A stretch of DNA of 48,431 bases from Nitrospira lenta (GCA_945905765.1 CAMDPZ010000008.1:1-48431), one strand, 5' to 3'; positions 1 to 9,470 are shown, numbered from the stretch's first letter. The notes: generated from the letters alone by a model not told the origin. A program made the numbers and translations.

Positions 1-29
1 AGTGAGGGGGGAGGGCGGTCTGGCTAGTC

Positions 30-47
30 CCTTGTGTTCGCACAAGG
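30..47 (+). terminator. UUCG-capped hairpin, likely 3' end of a gene left of the window
   Basis: A perfect 7-bp stem (CCTTGTG / CACAAGG) closes a TTCG tetraloop. No T tract follows, so this is terminator-like rather than a classic intrinsic terminator. The preceding purine-rich stretch (2-16) and the hairpin resemble the sequence just downstream of the heme peroxidase gene at 48077-48130, which suggests a shared 3'-end repeat family. The upstream gene lies outside the window, so the role is inferred. Confidence 0.4.
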
Positions 48-72
48 CACGATCCATCCTCTCGTTTCACCT

Positions 73-96
73 CTCACGTCTCACGTTTTACGTCTC
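73..96. repeat. Short degenerate tandem repeat, 8-bp period
   Basis: Three consecutive units (CTCACGTC, TCACGTTT, TACGTCTC) share a TCACGT-like core. The array sits in the leader upstream of the exported protein gene at 193, about 100 bases before its start codon. It is too short to classify and could be a slippage tract. No function is visible. Confidence 0.4.
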
Positions 97-192
97 TTCG
101 ATTGCGCCGCATAGGGTAAGCTTGATAAACAATAGTGCTATGCCGTATCTCACGACTCGCTCTTTATTGCCGTACCAGGAGGATTTTTACCC

Positions 193-864
193 ATGTTTGA
201 CCTCGTTGCGCGATTGATTCGACCCATGTCTGTCCGGTCGGTGCTCGCCGGCATGTTATTGGGCCTGTTCCTGATGAGCCTGCTCCCTGCGTCGCTTGAT
301 GCAGCACGAGGAGGAGGGAAGACGGAAGTGTTGCCGGTGCAAACAGCCGCGCCGGCGGCGGTCGTGATCGAGGCGACTGGAAATGAAATGGAACTGCGTC
401 GGCAATTGCGGACGAAGAACGGAGTGATCGAGCTCAGTGCCCCTGCTTCCGGGATTCGCTTCTCGGTTGCGCCGACGGGGAGCTATGGGTTTATTACTCC
501 CAGACTGTTGGGTTTGGCTCTGGTCACACAGAGCCCGGACCTTCCGTTGGAGGCGACCCCTCCCGTCGCGAATGCCTATGAGATCCATAAGCTGGCTGAC
601 GGCAGCGGGATGCTCGTGGGATTTGTGGCGGCGGAGCTGAAGCCCCTGTTGACGCCGAGCCAGCGGCCGAAAAATGTCCGGCTCTCGATGCATTCCAATC
701 CTTCGGAGAAGACTCCCTATATCGTCGCGGTGCCTTTGGTCAAACTGGTGGTCGATCAGATGCCGCTCAAGCTCGATCCTAAGAAGCAGGACAGCGCGGT
801 TTCTCTGGATATGGATTTGCAGGGGACGGCGAACCGGAAGTCGTCGCAAACAGGCCCGAACTAG
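193..864 (+). CDS. Exported protein of unknown function
   Basis: The product is 223 aa. An N-terminal positively charged segment is followed by a hydrophobic run at about residues 16-36 and a small-residue region (PASLDAA), which fits a Sec signal peptide cleaved near residue 38. The mature part is soluble, alternates polar and hydrophobic residues and is rich in Pro and Lys toward the C-terminus. I recognise no domain. The ATG is preceded by a strong ribosome binding site (CCAGGAGG, spacing 8). The gene stands alone, 107 bases ahead of a small lipoprotein gene on the same strand. Export is well supported by sequence; function is unknown. Confidence 0.75.
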   Translation: MFDLVARLIRPMSVRSVLAGMLLGLFLMSLLPASLDAARGGGKTEVLPVQTAAPAAVVIEATGNEMELRRQLRTKNGVIELSAPASGIRFSVAPTGSYGFITPRLLGLALVTQSPDLPLEATPPVANAYEIHKLADGSGMLVGFVAAELKPLLTPSQRPKNVRLSMHSNPSEKTPYIVAVPLVKLVVDQMPLKLDPKKQDSAVSLDMDLQGTANRKSSQTGPN

Positions 865-971
865 CCAGGCTGCGTAGATCGCAAGACCCTCGCGCTTGTT
901 CTTCTGTGTCATGGGGGGGTAGGATCGCCTTAAGCAAGATCAATGGTTTTTATGCATAAGGGGGGCGCGCC

Positions 972-1241
972 ATGGCAAATCGATCAGTGAATGTATTCGG
1001 TGTCATCGCCTTGCTGGGGATGATGACGGGCGGTTGCGCGAGCGAAGGGACGACGGGTTTTACCGCTGTTCCGTCGGCGCCGGTGCAGGCTTCGTTGTCG
1101 AAGGACATCAACCGGGTTGCCTCCGGATCTGTGGAGGATAGTTCGGTTGCTTGCGCGGGACGGATCCCTCAGGATGCCAGCGCGGGCCAGAAGATGTTGG
1201 CGGCTGAAAGCTGCGAGCGCGATCGAGCCGCTCGTCGATAA
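972..1241 (+). CDS. Small lipoprotein of unknown function
   Basis: The product is 89 aa. A short lipoprotein signal (hydrophobic residues 9-20) ends in a lipobox, TGGC, so the mature protein should begin at Cys22 and be lipid-anchored. The remaining 67 residues are Ser/Ala/Val-rich and then basic, with no domain I recognise. The start is supported by a G-rich ribosome binding site (AAGGGGGGC). A stable hairpin follows at 1252-1276. It may be co-transcribed with the exported protein at 193, but nothing in the sequence states a function. Confidence 0.75.
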   Translation: MANRSVNVFGVIALLGMMTGGCASEGTTGFTAVPSAPVQASLSKDINRVASGSVEDSSVACAGRIPQDASAGQKMLAAESCERDRAARR

Positions 1242-1251
1242 GTCGGTTCCT

Positions 1252-1276
1252 GGGGGACGGCTGAAGGCCGTCTCCC
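1252..1276 (+). terminator. Hairpin downstream of the small lipoprotein gene
   Basis: A 10-bp stem (9 of 10 paired, GGGGGACGGC against GCCGTCTCCC) closes a 5-base loop, 10 bases past the lipoprotein stop codon. No run of T follows, so termination may be inefficient or factor-assisted. Confidence 0.4.
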
Positions 1277-1380
1277 ATGTTCCCTGATCACGAAGAATCT
1301 GACACGGTTTCCTTTGGGCCTGCCTACTTCTCTCGTTCCCTTTCTTCTCGTCATCCAGACTGTGCTTCAGGAGAACACCC

Positions 1381-2220
1381 ATGTCGTTAATCGCCTATAA
1401 CCATGTGCCAGTTCCTTCGTTCATGTATGGCACGGCCTGGAAAAAAGAGGCCACGACGCAACTGGTGCAGCTGGCCGTGGCGGCCGGTTTCACGGCCATC
1501 GACACGGCCAACCAGTTGATCCATTACCAGGAGGCTCTGGTGGGGGAGGCCTTGCTGACCCTCGCAAAACAAGGAGTTCCGCGCGATCGTCTCTTTCTGC
1601 AAACCAAGTTTACCTCGACGAATGGGCAGGACCACCGCACCCCGTACGATGCCTCGGCCGATCTGACGACCCAAGTGATCCAGTCGTTCGATAGTTCGTT
1701 GGCCCATCTGCACACGGACTATCTCGACTCCTATGTGTTGCATGGCCCTTATCAACGGCAGGGATTGGGAGAGGCGGATCGGGAGGTCTGGGCCGCCATC
1801 GAGGGGCTCTACCGATCTGGGAAAACGAAAATGATCGGCATCAGCAATGTCACAGCGGAGCAGCTCGCTCAGCTCTGCGCCCAGGCCACGGTGAAACCCA
1901 TGATGGTGCAAAACCGCTGTTATGCCGCATTGGGATGGGACAAAGAGGTGCGGGAGATCTGCCGGGCCCATGGCATCATCTATCAAGGATTTTCGTTGCT
2001 GACCGCCAACCAAGGCATCTTTGCCGAGCCAGCCATCAGGGCCATTGCCAAACGGTTAGGGGCGGGTCTCGCGCAAGTCGTCTTCCGGTTTGCGATGCAG
2101 GTCGGCATGCTTCCCTTGACCGGCACCACGAACCCCCAACATATGAAAGAAGATCTTGAAGCCGAGCAGCTTATCCTGACCGCTGAAGACATGCAGGTGA
2201 TCGAAACGATCGGGCTGTAG
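1381..2220 (+). CDS. Aldo/keto reductase family oxidoreductase
   Basis: The product is 279 aa, full length for the family, and likely a cytoplasmic NADPH-dependent carbonyl reductase. The AKR barrel is recognisable: FTAIDTAN with the catalytic Asp near residue 40, LFLQTKF with the catalytic Lys, YVLHGP with the catalytic His, and KMIGISNV. The catalytic Tyr of the usual Asp-(x4)-Tyr spacing is not in place; the nearest Tyr is three residues later (DTANQLIHYQEA). I recall that pattern from a subgroup of AKRs. The ATG follows CAGGAGA. The substrate cannot be predicted. The gene converges with the debranching enzyme gene at 2264. Confidence 0.88.
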   Translation: MSLIAYNHVPVPSFMYGTAWKKEATTQLVQLAVAAGFTAIDTANQLIHYQEALVGEALLTLAKQGVPRDRLFLQTKFTSTNGQDHRTPYDASADLTTQVIQSFDSSLAHLHTDYLDSYVLHGPYQRQGLGEADREVWAAIEGLYRSGKTKMIGISNVTAEQLAQLCAQATVKPMMVQNRCYAALGWDKEVREICRAHGIIYQGFSLLTANQGIFAEPAIRAIAKRLGAGLAQVVFRFAMQVGMLPLTGTTNPQHMKEDLEAEQLILTAEDMQVIETIGL

Positions 2221-2263
2221 TTTGGCAGCGCTTCTGGATTCTTGGTCAGCCTGCTGCGTTCGG

Positions 2264-4258
2264 TTAGGATTTTTTCGATGGGGCAGGCTTGGTACAGGCT
2301 GTGGCGCCGAGGTTTTCGATTAAGGTCCGTAGCGGTTCTGCCACCGACCAGGCCTGTGCGACGCAGCCTCGTGCCTGGTGCGGCGCGTCCCCGTCAAAAA
2401 TCTCTGAGACTTGGCCGAGACCGGCTTCATGGAGATGCTGCTCCAGTCCGTTGAGAAAGGCCCGAGCCTGTTTGTTCTTCGCTTGGCTCTTGCCGTGGAC
2501 CTTCTGCCAGGCTGTGATGAACGGTCCCAATAGAAACGGCCAGACGGTTCCTTGATGGTAGGCTCCGTCCCGTTCCATCACCCCGCCTTCGTACCTTGCG
2601 CGATAGCGGCTGTCCGTCGGCGACAGGGTCCGTAGCCCGACCGGCGTGAGGAGATGGTCCTTCACGACTTGGAGTAACTGCTGAGCCTGTTTCGTGGCGA
2701 CGAGATCGTCGCAGAGGGAGATGGCATAGAGTTGGTTGGGGCGAATCGATGCGTCGTTGCCTTCCGGTCCGTCGATCACATCGTAGAGATAGTTTCCTGC
2801 TTTGTTCCAGAATTTTGCGCGGAAGGATGTGACGGCCTGCTGTCGATCCTCTCGGCAACGTTTCGCGTAGGCCGGTTCGCCGAATGTCGTGGCAAGCCGT
2901 TCCCCGATTTCCAAGGCCTTCGTCCAGAGGGCTTGAATCTCAACCGGTTTCCCCTGACGTGGTGTGACGATCCAGTCGCCGACTTTGGCGTCCATCCACG
3001 TGAGTTGCATTCCTGAGATCCCTCCGGCAATAAGCCCGTCTTCATCCATATGAATGTTATAGCGCGTGCCCTGCCGATAGCCGTCGATGATCTGTTTCAC
3101 CGCTGGCCAGGCGATCGCGCGGACGCGCGCCTCGTCTTGGCTGTACGCGAGATATCGTGCAATCGCATGGATAAACCAGAGTGAGGCGTCGATCGTGTTG
3201 TATTCCGGTTGTCCTCCTGAGTCTGGGAAGCGGTTCGGGATCATGCCGTGCGAGATATGCGCGGCGAAGGATTCGATGATGTGCCAGGCTGTTTCCCATC
3301 GGCCTGTCACCAGGCAGAGTCCCGGCAGCGAGATGAAGGTGTCCCGTCCCCAGTCGGTGAACCAGGGGTAACCGGCCATGACGGTTTGCCGGCTGTCTCG
3401 CGCAGAGAAATACGCATCCGCCCCGTACCAGAGTTCGCCTGCCAAGGAGTCAGTAGTTGGGGCCGACGCACGAAGGCCGGCTCGTCTCTTCCGCTCACTC
3501 TTCATCAATACCGTGACATCGACTGAGTCGATGGGCTCGGTGGTGAGGACCAAAGTCGCTGCGGCTCCATGGTTGAGCTGGTAGGTGAACTCACCGGGCG
3601 ACCACCAATCTTCTTCGAAGTCGAGTCCTCGTTGCTGCTCAGCCGGGAACCGGACGGTGCGAATCCACGTCGGGTCATGGCGATAGGCTCCATTTTGGAG
3701 CGCCTGCACCGATGGCAACCCCTTGTAGGGCTGCCAGGAGACGAGCCCGTCCGTCACGGTGGCGGCGGGAGAGAGACTGTCGTTCATATGGTGAGTGGCG
3801 TGGTAATCGCGCCCGCTCAGCATTGGCCGCAGGCGTAGCGTGATCGTCTTCTTGGTCTTCCTGGTAATCGTCCATCGGAGGACCACCAGATCGCGGTTGC
3901 GTACGCAGAAGATCTCCCGTTGCACGATCGTACCGTTGCAGTCATAGGTCCAGGTAGGCCAGGGGTCTGGCGTGAAGCCGGTGCATTGGCGGTACCCTTC
4001 CGGGTGAATAGCGTTGGGGTAGAGATTGGTCGAGAGGGGGATCGTCTGGCCGTCTACCTCCAGCCATTCGTCGAGATGATTAACGAAGACGAAACGTTCG
4101 CTTGGTGGCTTCCGCGCCGTGAGGAGCAGCGCATGGTAGCGCCTGGTATTCGCGCCTGCGACCGTGCCGGACGAGAATCCGCCGCGGCCGTTAGTCTCCA
4201 GCCATTCAAGGCTGAGCGCGCGTTCAAGGTTCTGGCACGCGTCTTTTTCAATTCTCAT
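2264..4258 (-). CDS. Amylo-alpha-1,6-glucosidase / glycogen debranching enzyme family
   Basis: The product is 664 aa. The N-terminal sandwich domain of bacterial debranching enzymes is marked by WLETNGRGGFSSGTVAGANT at residues 19-38 and RRYHALLL. The C-terminal (alpha/alpha)6 catalytic domain starts near residue 275, with GYPWFTDWGRDT at about 296 and a late segment VMERDGAYHQGTVWP. The family hydrolyses alpha-1,6 branch points in glycogen or limit dextrins. I chose the ATG at 4258, with AAGGTGA 6 bases upstream; a GTG two codons earlier is possible. It lies downstream of a GH63-like glucosidase on the same strand, separated by a 244-base spacer of nested inverted repeats, so the two may or may not share a transcript. 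Confidence 0.9.
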   Translation of the reverse strand: MRIEKDACQNLERALSLEWLETNGRGGFSSGTVAGANTRRYHALLLTARKPPSERFVFVNHLDEWLEVDGQTIPLSTNLYPNAIHPEGYRQCTGFTPDPWPTWTYDCNGTIVQREIFCVRNRDLVVLRWTITRKTKKTITLRLRPMLSGRDYHATHHMNDSLSPAATVTDGLVSWQPYKGLPSVQALQNGAYRHDPTWIRTVRFPAEQQRGLDFEEDWWSPGEFTYQLNHGAAATLVLTTEPIDSVDVTVLMKSERKRRAGLRASAPTTDSLAGELWYGADAYFSARDSRQTVMAGYPWFTDWGRDTFISLPGLCLVTGRWETAWHIIESFAAHISHGMIPNRFPDSGGQPEYNTIDASLWFIHAIARYLAYSQDEARVRAIAWPAVKQIIDGYRQGTRYNIHMDEDGLIAGGISGMQLTWMDAKVGDWIVTPRQGKPVEIQALWTKALEIGERLATTFGEPAYAKRCREDRQQAVTSFRAKFWNKAGNYLYDVIDGPEGNDASIRPNQLYAISLCDDLVATKQAQQLLQVVKDHLLTPVGLRTLSPTDSRYRARYEGGVMERDGAYHQGTVWPFLLGPFITAWQKVHGKSQAKNKQARAFLNGLEQHLHEAGLGQVSEIFDGDAPHQARGCVAQAWSVAEPLRTLIENLGATACTKPAPSKKS

Positions 4259-4277
4259 TATCACTCACCTTCACTGG

Positions 4278-4500
4278 CGGCACAGATTGGGTGGTCTTCC
4301 ACTGCGCGCATCCAACGCTTACTTTCATCCCAGTTCATCAGCCGACCAAGCGAGGGGGAGGGAAGCTTTCGACTGCGGCCGTCGAGCGAGGCCCTTCTGA
4401 GGGCGCGCGCTCCGGGAGCAAAGAAAGCTTCCCTCCCCCTCGCGCCTCACCTTCTGAGGCCGCGCGTTGCGCGAGCAAGAAGCCCGCCCAATCTGTGCCG
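4278..4500. repeat. Nested inverted repeats between two glycosidase genes
   Basis: The outer arms are a perfect 14-base inverted repeat (CGGCACAGATTGGG at 4278-4291, its complement at 4487-4500). Inside lies a perfect 21-base inverted repeat, 4350-4370 against 4423-4443, purine-rich on the left arm (core GAGGGGGAGGGAAGC). The inner loop carries small hairpins (GCCCT-TCTG-AGGGC at 4391-4404, GCTCC-G-GGAGC at 4409-4419). The segments 4393-4429 and 4450-4484 are imperfect direct copies of each other (shared CCTTCTGAGG, GCGCG, GAGCAA, GAA). The right outer arm begins two bases past the stop of the upstream gene. This could be a terminator complex or a decayed miniature mobile element. Confidence 0.75.
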
Positions 4501-4502
4501 TC

Positions 4503-7193
4503 CTACTCCCCCGATTGTTGAATCAGCTTCGCCACCAACCCCGTCCAGCCCGTTTGGTGGCTTGCGCCGAGGCCTGTGCCGTTGTCTCCATGGAAGTATT
4601 CGTAGAAGGGGATCGCGTCTCGCCAGAGGGGGTCGTCTTGAAATTTTTCGGTGTTGCCGAACACGGGGCGCCGCCCGGTATGGTCGCGGAGGAAAATGTG
4701 GGTGAGCCGCCGCGACAATTCTGCGGCGACTTCGTTCAAGGGGAGCGAGCGGCCGGAACCGGTCGGGTATTCAACCTTGTACTCGTCGCCCAGGAAGTAA
4801 TGGAACTTCTGGAGCGATTCGATCAGCAGATAGTTGACGGGAAACCAGATCGGGCCGCGCCAGTTGGAGTTGCCGCCGAAATTTCCCGTGCTCGACTCGG
4901 CCGGCTCATAGTCGACGCGATAGTCCGTGCCCAGCGCCGACAGAACGTAGGGGTGCTCCTTGTGGTAGCGCGAGAGGGCGCGAATGCCGTAGGGAGAGAG
5001 AAATTCATTTTCGTCCAGCATATAGCCCAGGACGGATTTTAGCCGGTCGCGGCTCACCAGCGAGAGGAAGCGCCGGACTCCGCCGTCATGGGTTTGAGTT
5101 TCCACGTGCGAGCTGAAGTCGGGACGGTTTTCAATGAACCACTGCATCCGGTGTTTGAACCGCGGGAGCTGATCGATGAGCTCGAAATCCAAGGTCTCGA
5201 CGGCAAAGAGCGGGATCAGTCCGACCAGCGAGCGGATTTTCAAGGGGAAGGTCTCCCCGTTGGGAAGATGGAGCACGTCGTAGAAGAATCCGTCTTCCCG
5301 GTTCCAGAGCTCGATCTTTTCCCCGCCGATATTGTTCATGGCGCGGCAGATGTAGACGAAGTGTTCGAAGAATTTGCTGGCCACGTCCTCGTAGGCCCGG
5401 TTCTCGCGGGCCAGTTCCAGCGCCATCGAGAGCATGTTGAGGCAATACATGCCCATCCAGCTCGTCGCATCCGATTGTTCGATGTGGCCGCCGGTGGGCA
5501 ACGGCGCGCCGCGATCGAAGACGCCGATGTTGTCGAGGCCCAGGAATCCGCCCTGGAAAATGTTTTTCCCTTCGGCATCTTTACGGTTCACCCACCAGGT
5601 GAAATTCAAGAGGAGTTTTTGGAATACCCGCTCGAGGAAGACCCGGTCTCCAGTCCCCTTGCGCTTTTTTTCGATTTTGTAGACCCGCCAGGCCGCCCAG
5701 GCATGGACCGGAGGATTGACGTCGCCGAAGGCCCATTCATAGGCCGGGATCTGACCGTTCGGATGCATATACCATTCGCGCAGGATGAGGATCAGTTGTT
5801 CTTTGGCGAAGGTCGGGTCGACTAGGGCCAGGGGGATGCAATGAAACGCCAGATCCCAGGCGGCATACCAGGGATATTCCCACTTGTCCGGCATCGAAAT
5901 GACGTCGGCATTGTAGAGGTGTGACCAGTCGGCGTTACGGCCGCGGAGTCGTTCGCGCGGCGGTTCCGGCCCCATCGGATCGCCTTTGAGCCAGCGCGAC
6001 ATGTCGTAATGGTAAAACTGTTTGCTCCAGAGCAGGCCGGCGAAGGCTTGGCGCTGCACGAGGCGGGCATCGTCGGAGAGATTGCTCGGCGCGAGGCTGT
6101 CGTAGAACTCGTCGGCTTCCTGAATCCGTTGCGTGAAGGTTGCATCGAAGGACTTACGTGTGGGGCCTGTGGCGCTCGTGTCGTTCGTCAAGCGCAGATG
6201 GACGGTGTCCGATGCGCCAGGCGCCAAGGTGAAGGTGTAGTGGGCCGCGGCTTTCGAGCCGATCTTATCGGGGTTCACCGCCTCGTGATCGCCCCGCACC
6301 ACATAGTCGTGAAAGCTGTCTTTGACATACCGGGCTCCTTCTTCGTCGCCATAGAGCCGGCGGCTGTTTGTCTCGTTCTCCGTGAAGAGCAGCGTCGGGT
6401 GGCGATCGCACCAGAGGCGGCGCTTGCCATAATACTCGTGCTCCAGTTCGATGACGCTCATGCCCTTGGCTGCGGTTCCTTCCTTCATGCGCGGTCGCCT
6501 TGCGTCGAGACCCCAGGACCAGGTGTTGCGAAACCAGAGAGTGGGCAGGAGCGTCAGGTTAGCGGGGGAGGGCCCCCGGTTGACGACCTGGATGCGGATG
6601 GAAAGATCTTCCGGGGTGGTCTTGGCATATTCCACGGTGACGTCGAAGTAGCGATCGTCATCGAAGACGCCGGTGTCGATCAGTTCGTACTCCCCGTCCG
6701 TCCTGCTGCGCCGGCGAGTTTCTTCCTCGAGCTTCGTGTAGGGGAACTCCGCTTGCGGGTACTTATAGAGATATTTCATGTAGGAGTGCGTCGGCGTCGA
6801 ATCGAGATAGAAGTAATAGTCTTTGACGTCTTCGCCGTGATTCCCTTCGTTGCCCGTGAGGCCGAAGAGCCGCTCCTTTAAAATAGGATCGCGTCCGTTC
6901 CAGAGGGCGATGGCGAAGCAGATATATTGGTGGCGGTCGGAGATGCCGGCCAGCCCGTCCTCGTTCCATCGATAGGCGCGCGAGCGGGCATGGTCGTGGG
7001 GAAAGGATTCCCAGGCGGTGCCGTTGGCGCTGTAGTCTTCACGGACGGTCCCCCAGGCCCGTTCACTGAGATAGGGGCCCCAGCGTTTCCAATGTTCCTG
7101 CCGGCGGGCGTCTTCTTCAAGGCGCTGCTGTTCTGCGGCGAGCGGTGGGGTAGCCGGTTTGTTTGATGGGGCGGTTCGGCGCGCACGTGGCAT
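4503..7193 (-). CDS. GH63-like (MGH1-type) glucosidase
   Basis: The product is about 896 aa. It resembles the large cytoplasmic bacterial proteins annotated simply as glucosidase, with a GH63 / mannosylglycerate-hydrolase-like (alpha/alpha)6 barrel. Family-like segments are [18 protein letters not shown] near the N-terminus, [21 protein letters not shown] at mid-protein, [18 protein letters not shown], and the C-terminal [19 protein letters not shown] and [20 protein letters not shown]. There is no signal peptide. The ATG at 7193 has a GAGGAG ribosome binding site; a TTG at 7217 is less likely. It probably hydrolyses glucosidic linkages in storage polysaccharide or a related oligosaccharide, but the substrate is not visible. 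The debranching enzyme gene follows it. Confidence 0.85.
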   Translation of the reverse strand: MPRARRTAPSNKPATPPLAAEQQRLEEDARRQEHWKRWGPYLSERAWGTVREDYSANGTAWESFPHDHARSRAYRWNEDGLAGISDRHQYICFAIALWNGRDPILKERLFGLTGNEGNHGEDVKDYYFYLDSTPTHSYMKYLYKYPQAEFPYTKLEEETRRRSRTDGEYELIDTGVFDDDRYFDVTVEYAKTTPEDLSIRIQVVNRGPSPANLTLLPTLWFRNTWSWGLDARRPRMKEGTAAKGMSVIELEHEYYGKRRLWCDRHPTLLFTENETNSRRLYGDEEGARYVKDSFHDYVVRGDHEAVNPDKIGSKAAAHYTFTLAPGASDTVHLRLTNDTSATGPTRKSFDATFTQRIQEADEFYDSLAPSNLSDDARLVQRQAFAGLLWSKQFYHYDMSRWLKGDPMGPEPPRERLRGRNADWSHLYNADVISMPDKWEYPWYAAWDLAFHCIPLALVDPTFAKEQLILILREWYMHPNGQIPAYEWAFGDVNPPVHAWAAWRVYKIEKKRKGTGDRVFLERVFQKLLLNFTWWVNRKDAEGKNIFQGGFLGLDNIGVFDRGAPLPTGGHIEQSDATSWMGMYCLNMLSMALELARENRAYEDVASKFFEHFVYICRAMNNIGGEKIELWNREDGFFYDVLHLPNGETFPLKIRSLVGLIPLFAVETLDFELIDQLPRFKHRMQWFIENRPDFSSHVETQTHDGGVRRFLSLVSRDRLKSVLGYMLDENEFLSPYGIRALSRYHKEHPYVLSALGTDYRVDYEPAESSTGNFGGNSNWRGPIWFPVNYLLIESLQKFHYFLGDEYKVEYPTGSGRSLPLNEVAAELSRRLTHIFLRDHTGRRPVFGNTEKFQDDPLWRDAIPFYEYFHGDNGTGLGASHQTGWTGLVAKLIQQSGE

Positions 7194-7226
7194 GGAACTC
7201 CTCAACCCGCCGTACAAGAGAATAGT

Positions 7227-7279
7227 TGGCGGAGCAGACCGTTTCTTAGAACCCTACCAGGAGACTGCTTGGTCCGCCA
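7227..7279. repeat. Inverted repeat in the leader of the glucosidase gene
   Basis: TGGCGGA-GCAG at 7227-7237 is matched by CTGC followed, after a 4-base bulge, by TCCGCCA ending at 7279. The arms flank about 30 bases. It lies 34-86 bases upstream of the glucosidase start and would form a hairpin in its mRNA leader. It could be regulatory, or a chance structure in GC-rich DNA. Confidence 0.35.
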
Positions 7280-7439
7280 GCGTAAGTGCATGTTGATACG
7301 GGAGGCATATCCTGTGGCGGGCGAACAGCCGGGTGAACCATGGGCGAGAAGGCTGACCCGCTAGGATCGCTTAGGGACTTTTTCTATATCGGTCTGTTCG
7401 GGGTGGAAATTGAGTCGAGTTGGGGGCAGTCTTCGAGGT

Positions 7440-9170
7440 TTAGGACGGGAGCTCGGTGAGCCTGAGGGTATAGAGGTATTGATAGAGGCCTTTTTTGTCG
7501 AGCAGCTCGGCATGGGTGCCGGATTCCACAAGGCAGCCCTTGTTGAAGACGAGGATGCGATCGGCTCGCTGGATGGTCGTCAATCGGTGGGCGATCACAA
7601 AGGTCGTGCGGCCCTTCATGAGTTGCTCCAGCGCTTCCTGGACGAGCCGCTCCGACTCACTGTCGAGGGCGGAGGTGGCTTCATCCAACAGCAAGATCCG
7701 CGGGTTCTTCACAATGGCCCTGGCGATGGCGATGCGCTGCCGCTGTCCGCCCGACACGTTGATCCCTTTTTCTCCCACGACGGTTTGATATTGGTCCGGG
7801 AAGTTCATGATGAAGTCGTGCGCATGGGCCGCGCGGCTCGCCGCGACCACTTCTTCTTCCGTCGCCTCCCTGTTCCCGTAGCGGATATTGTCGAGAATCG
7901 TGCCCCCGAACAAAATCGTTTCTTGCGGGACCAGGGCGACCTGCCGATACCAACTGTCCATCGTGACCTGCCGGAGATCCTGCCCGTCGATGGTGATGCG
8001 CCCTTCCGTCGGATCGTAGAAGCGATGGAGCAGGTTCATCATGGTCGTTTTTCCCGCGCCGGTGGGACCGACGATGGCGACCAGTTCGCCTGGCTTGGCT
8101 TCGAAGGACACATCCGTCAAGACCGGCTGGCGCGGATCGTAGGCAAAGCCGACGTGCTCCGCCTTGATGTGGCCCGAGACTGCGGGTAGCGCTGTGGCCG
8201 TGGGGGAGTCGCTCACGTCGGAAGGAGTGTCCAGAATTTCGAACACCCGCTGGGTCGCGCCCTGGGCTTCCTTGATCTGCGTGAACACGCGGGCAGCGGA
8301 GCTGAAGGGGCCGATCAGGATGCCGGCAAAGAGGACGAAGGCGAAGAGATCGCCCGGCGACACGGCTCCGTCGATGACCTGGCGTCCCCCGTACCATAAG
8401 ACCGCCGCCGCGGAGGAAAAGGTCAGGAGGCTGATGACGGGAATAAACACCGCCATGATGCTGGCCCGTCGCATTGTTAATGTCAGGGTTTGTTCGACTT
8501 GCGCGGCAAATCTGGTTTCTTCACGCTGCGTCTGGACGAAGGACTTCACGATACGGATGCCGGAGATGACTTCTTCGATCAGGGTGCTCAGGGCCGCAGT
8601 CTGATCTTGGATCGAGGTGGAGAGGAACTTCAGTCGCCGCCCGAAGAATTTAGCCGCGAGGACGAGCAGGGGAAGCAGGACCAGGATCAAGAGGCAGAGC
8701 CGCCAATTCATCGCCAGTAAGAACGCGATCCCTCCGACGAAGGTCACGAGATGTTTCACGCTGTCGATCGGTGTTTCGGTGACGACCGATTGGATGACCG
8801 TGACATCGTTCATGAGCCGTGAGAGGAGCTCGCCGGTGCGCCGGCGGGCAAAGAAGCTCACCGACAGCGTATGCAAATGAGAAAAGAGGTGCCGGCGAAA
8901 GTCGGCGACGATGCGCTGCGATACCCATGCGGTCAGATAGCTGTGGCCCATCGAGCAGATTCCCTGCAGGACGACGAGCCCGAGAAAAAGGGTGATCAGC
9001 TCCGTCATGCGGGACTGATCGCGCTGCACGGTAATGACGTCCCAGAGGATGCCGGCCAGCCGCAGCAGGGCCAGGTTGATGGCGGCAACGCCCATGACCA
9101 GTAGGCCTGCGAGCGCCATGCGGGACAGATAGGGCTTCAGGAACGGGAGAAATCGTGAGAAAGTGGACAT
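7440..9170 (-). CDS. ABC transporter, MsbA/lipid-exporter type (fused permease and ATPase)
   Basis: The product is 576 aa, the normal length of a half-transporter that acts as a homodimer in the inner membrane. The transmembrane domain spans residues 1-310 with about six helices. The ATPase domain spans about 335-576, with Walker A GPTGAGKTT at 368-376, signature VSGGQRQR at 472-479, Walker B ILLLDE at 492-497 and an H-loop in FVIAHRLTT. It probably exports lipid or lipid-linked material; MsbA (lipid A) is the best-known relative, but the substrate is not proven here. It follows the small protein gene at 9252 on the same strand, 81 bases downstream. Confidence 0.9.
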   Translation of the reverse strand: MSTFSRFLPFLKPYLSRMALAGLLVMGVAAINLALLRLAGILWDVITVQRDQSRMTELITLFLGLVVLQGICSMGHSYLTAWVSQRIVADFRRHLFSHLHTLSVSFFARRRTGELLSRLMNDVTVIQSVVTETPIDSVKHLVTFVGGIAFLLAMNWRLCLLILVLLPLLVLAAKFFGRRLKFLSTSIQDQTAALSTLIEEVISGIRIVKSFVQTQREETRFAAQVEQTLTLTMRRASIMAVFIPVISLLTFSSAAAVLWYGGRQVIDGAVSPGDLFAFVLFAGILIGPFSSAARVFTQIKEAQGATQRVFEILDTPSDVSDSPTATALPAVSGHIKAEHVGFAYDPRQPVLTDVSFEAKPGELVAIVGPTGAGKTTMMNLLHRFYDPTEGRITIDGQDLRQVTMDSWYRQVALVPQETILFGGTILDNIRYGNREATEEEVVAASRAAHAHDFIMNFPDQYQTVVGEKGINVSGGQRQRIAIARAIVKNPRILLLDEATSALDSESERLVQEALEQLMKGRTTFVIAHRLTTIQRADRILVFNKGCLVESGTHAELLDKKGLYQYLYTLRLTELPS

Positions 9171-9251
9171 GGTGAGGGGGTGATCTTCGGGGCGGCTATG
9201 AATAGCGCAATGAGCACGGAAGAGCGTTCAAGAAAGAATGCCCACCGGCAG

Positions 9252-9470
9252 CTAGAGCTGGGCGATGGACTCAATCAGGTTCTTATTGAGCGCAACGAAG
9301 TCCGAGCGCTCCTTATCGTCGATCACCACATCGGTGAGGCTGATAAAAAGACGTTGCTCTTCGTTGAGCGCGTCAGACACGCGGTTCCGCATGGCGGGGA
9401 TGAGGAAGTCGCCTACGTAGACACAGCTCACAGTCCGGACGCGGATGCGAACCTTCTTGCCTTCGGGCAC
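9252..9470 (-). CDS. Small conserved protein, function unknown
   Basis: The product is 72 aa, predicted soluble, and alternates beta-prone and charged segments (RIRVRTVSCVYVGDFLIP, LFISLTDVVIDD, FVALNKNLIESI). It starts with GTG, supported by a very strong purine-rich site (GGGGAGGAGGGG). Its pattern looks like a single small beta domain. I do not recognise it with confidence, although it resembles small DUF-type proteins seen in this kind of genome. It is 29 bases downstream of the bS22-like gene and 81 bases upstream of the ABC exporter, all on the minus strand, so an operon is likely. Confidence 0.65.
   Translation of the reverse strand: MPEGKKVRIRVRTVSCVYVGDFLIPAMRNRVSDALNEEQRLFISLTDVVIDDKERSDFVALNKNLIESIAQL

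Noticed and set aside
2-217. 71-codon frame at the left edge
   Set aside because: It runs through a hairpin and a tandem repeat, overlaps the supported start of the exported protein, and has no coding character.
6009-6881. 290-codon plus-strand frame inside the glucosidase gene
   Set aside because: It is antisense to conserved GH63-like sequence, with no ribosome binding site or domain.
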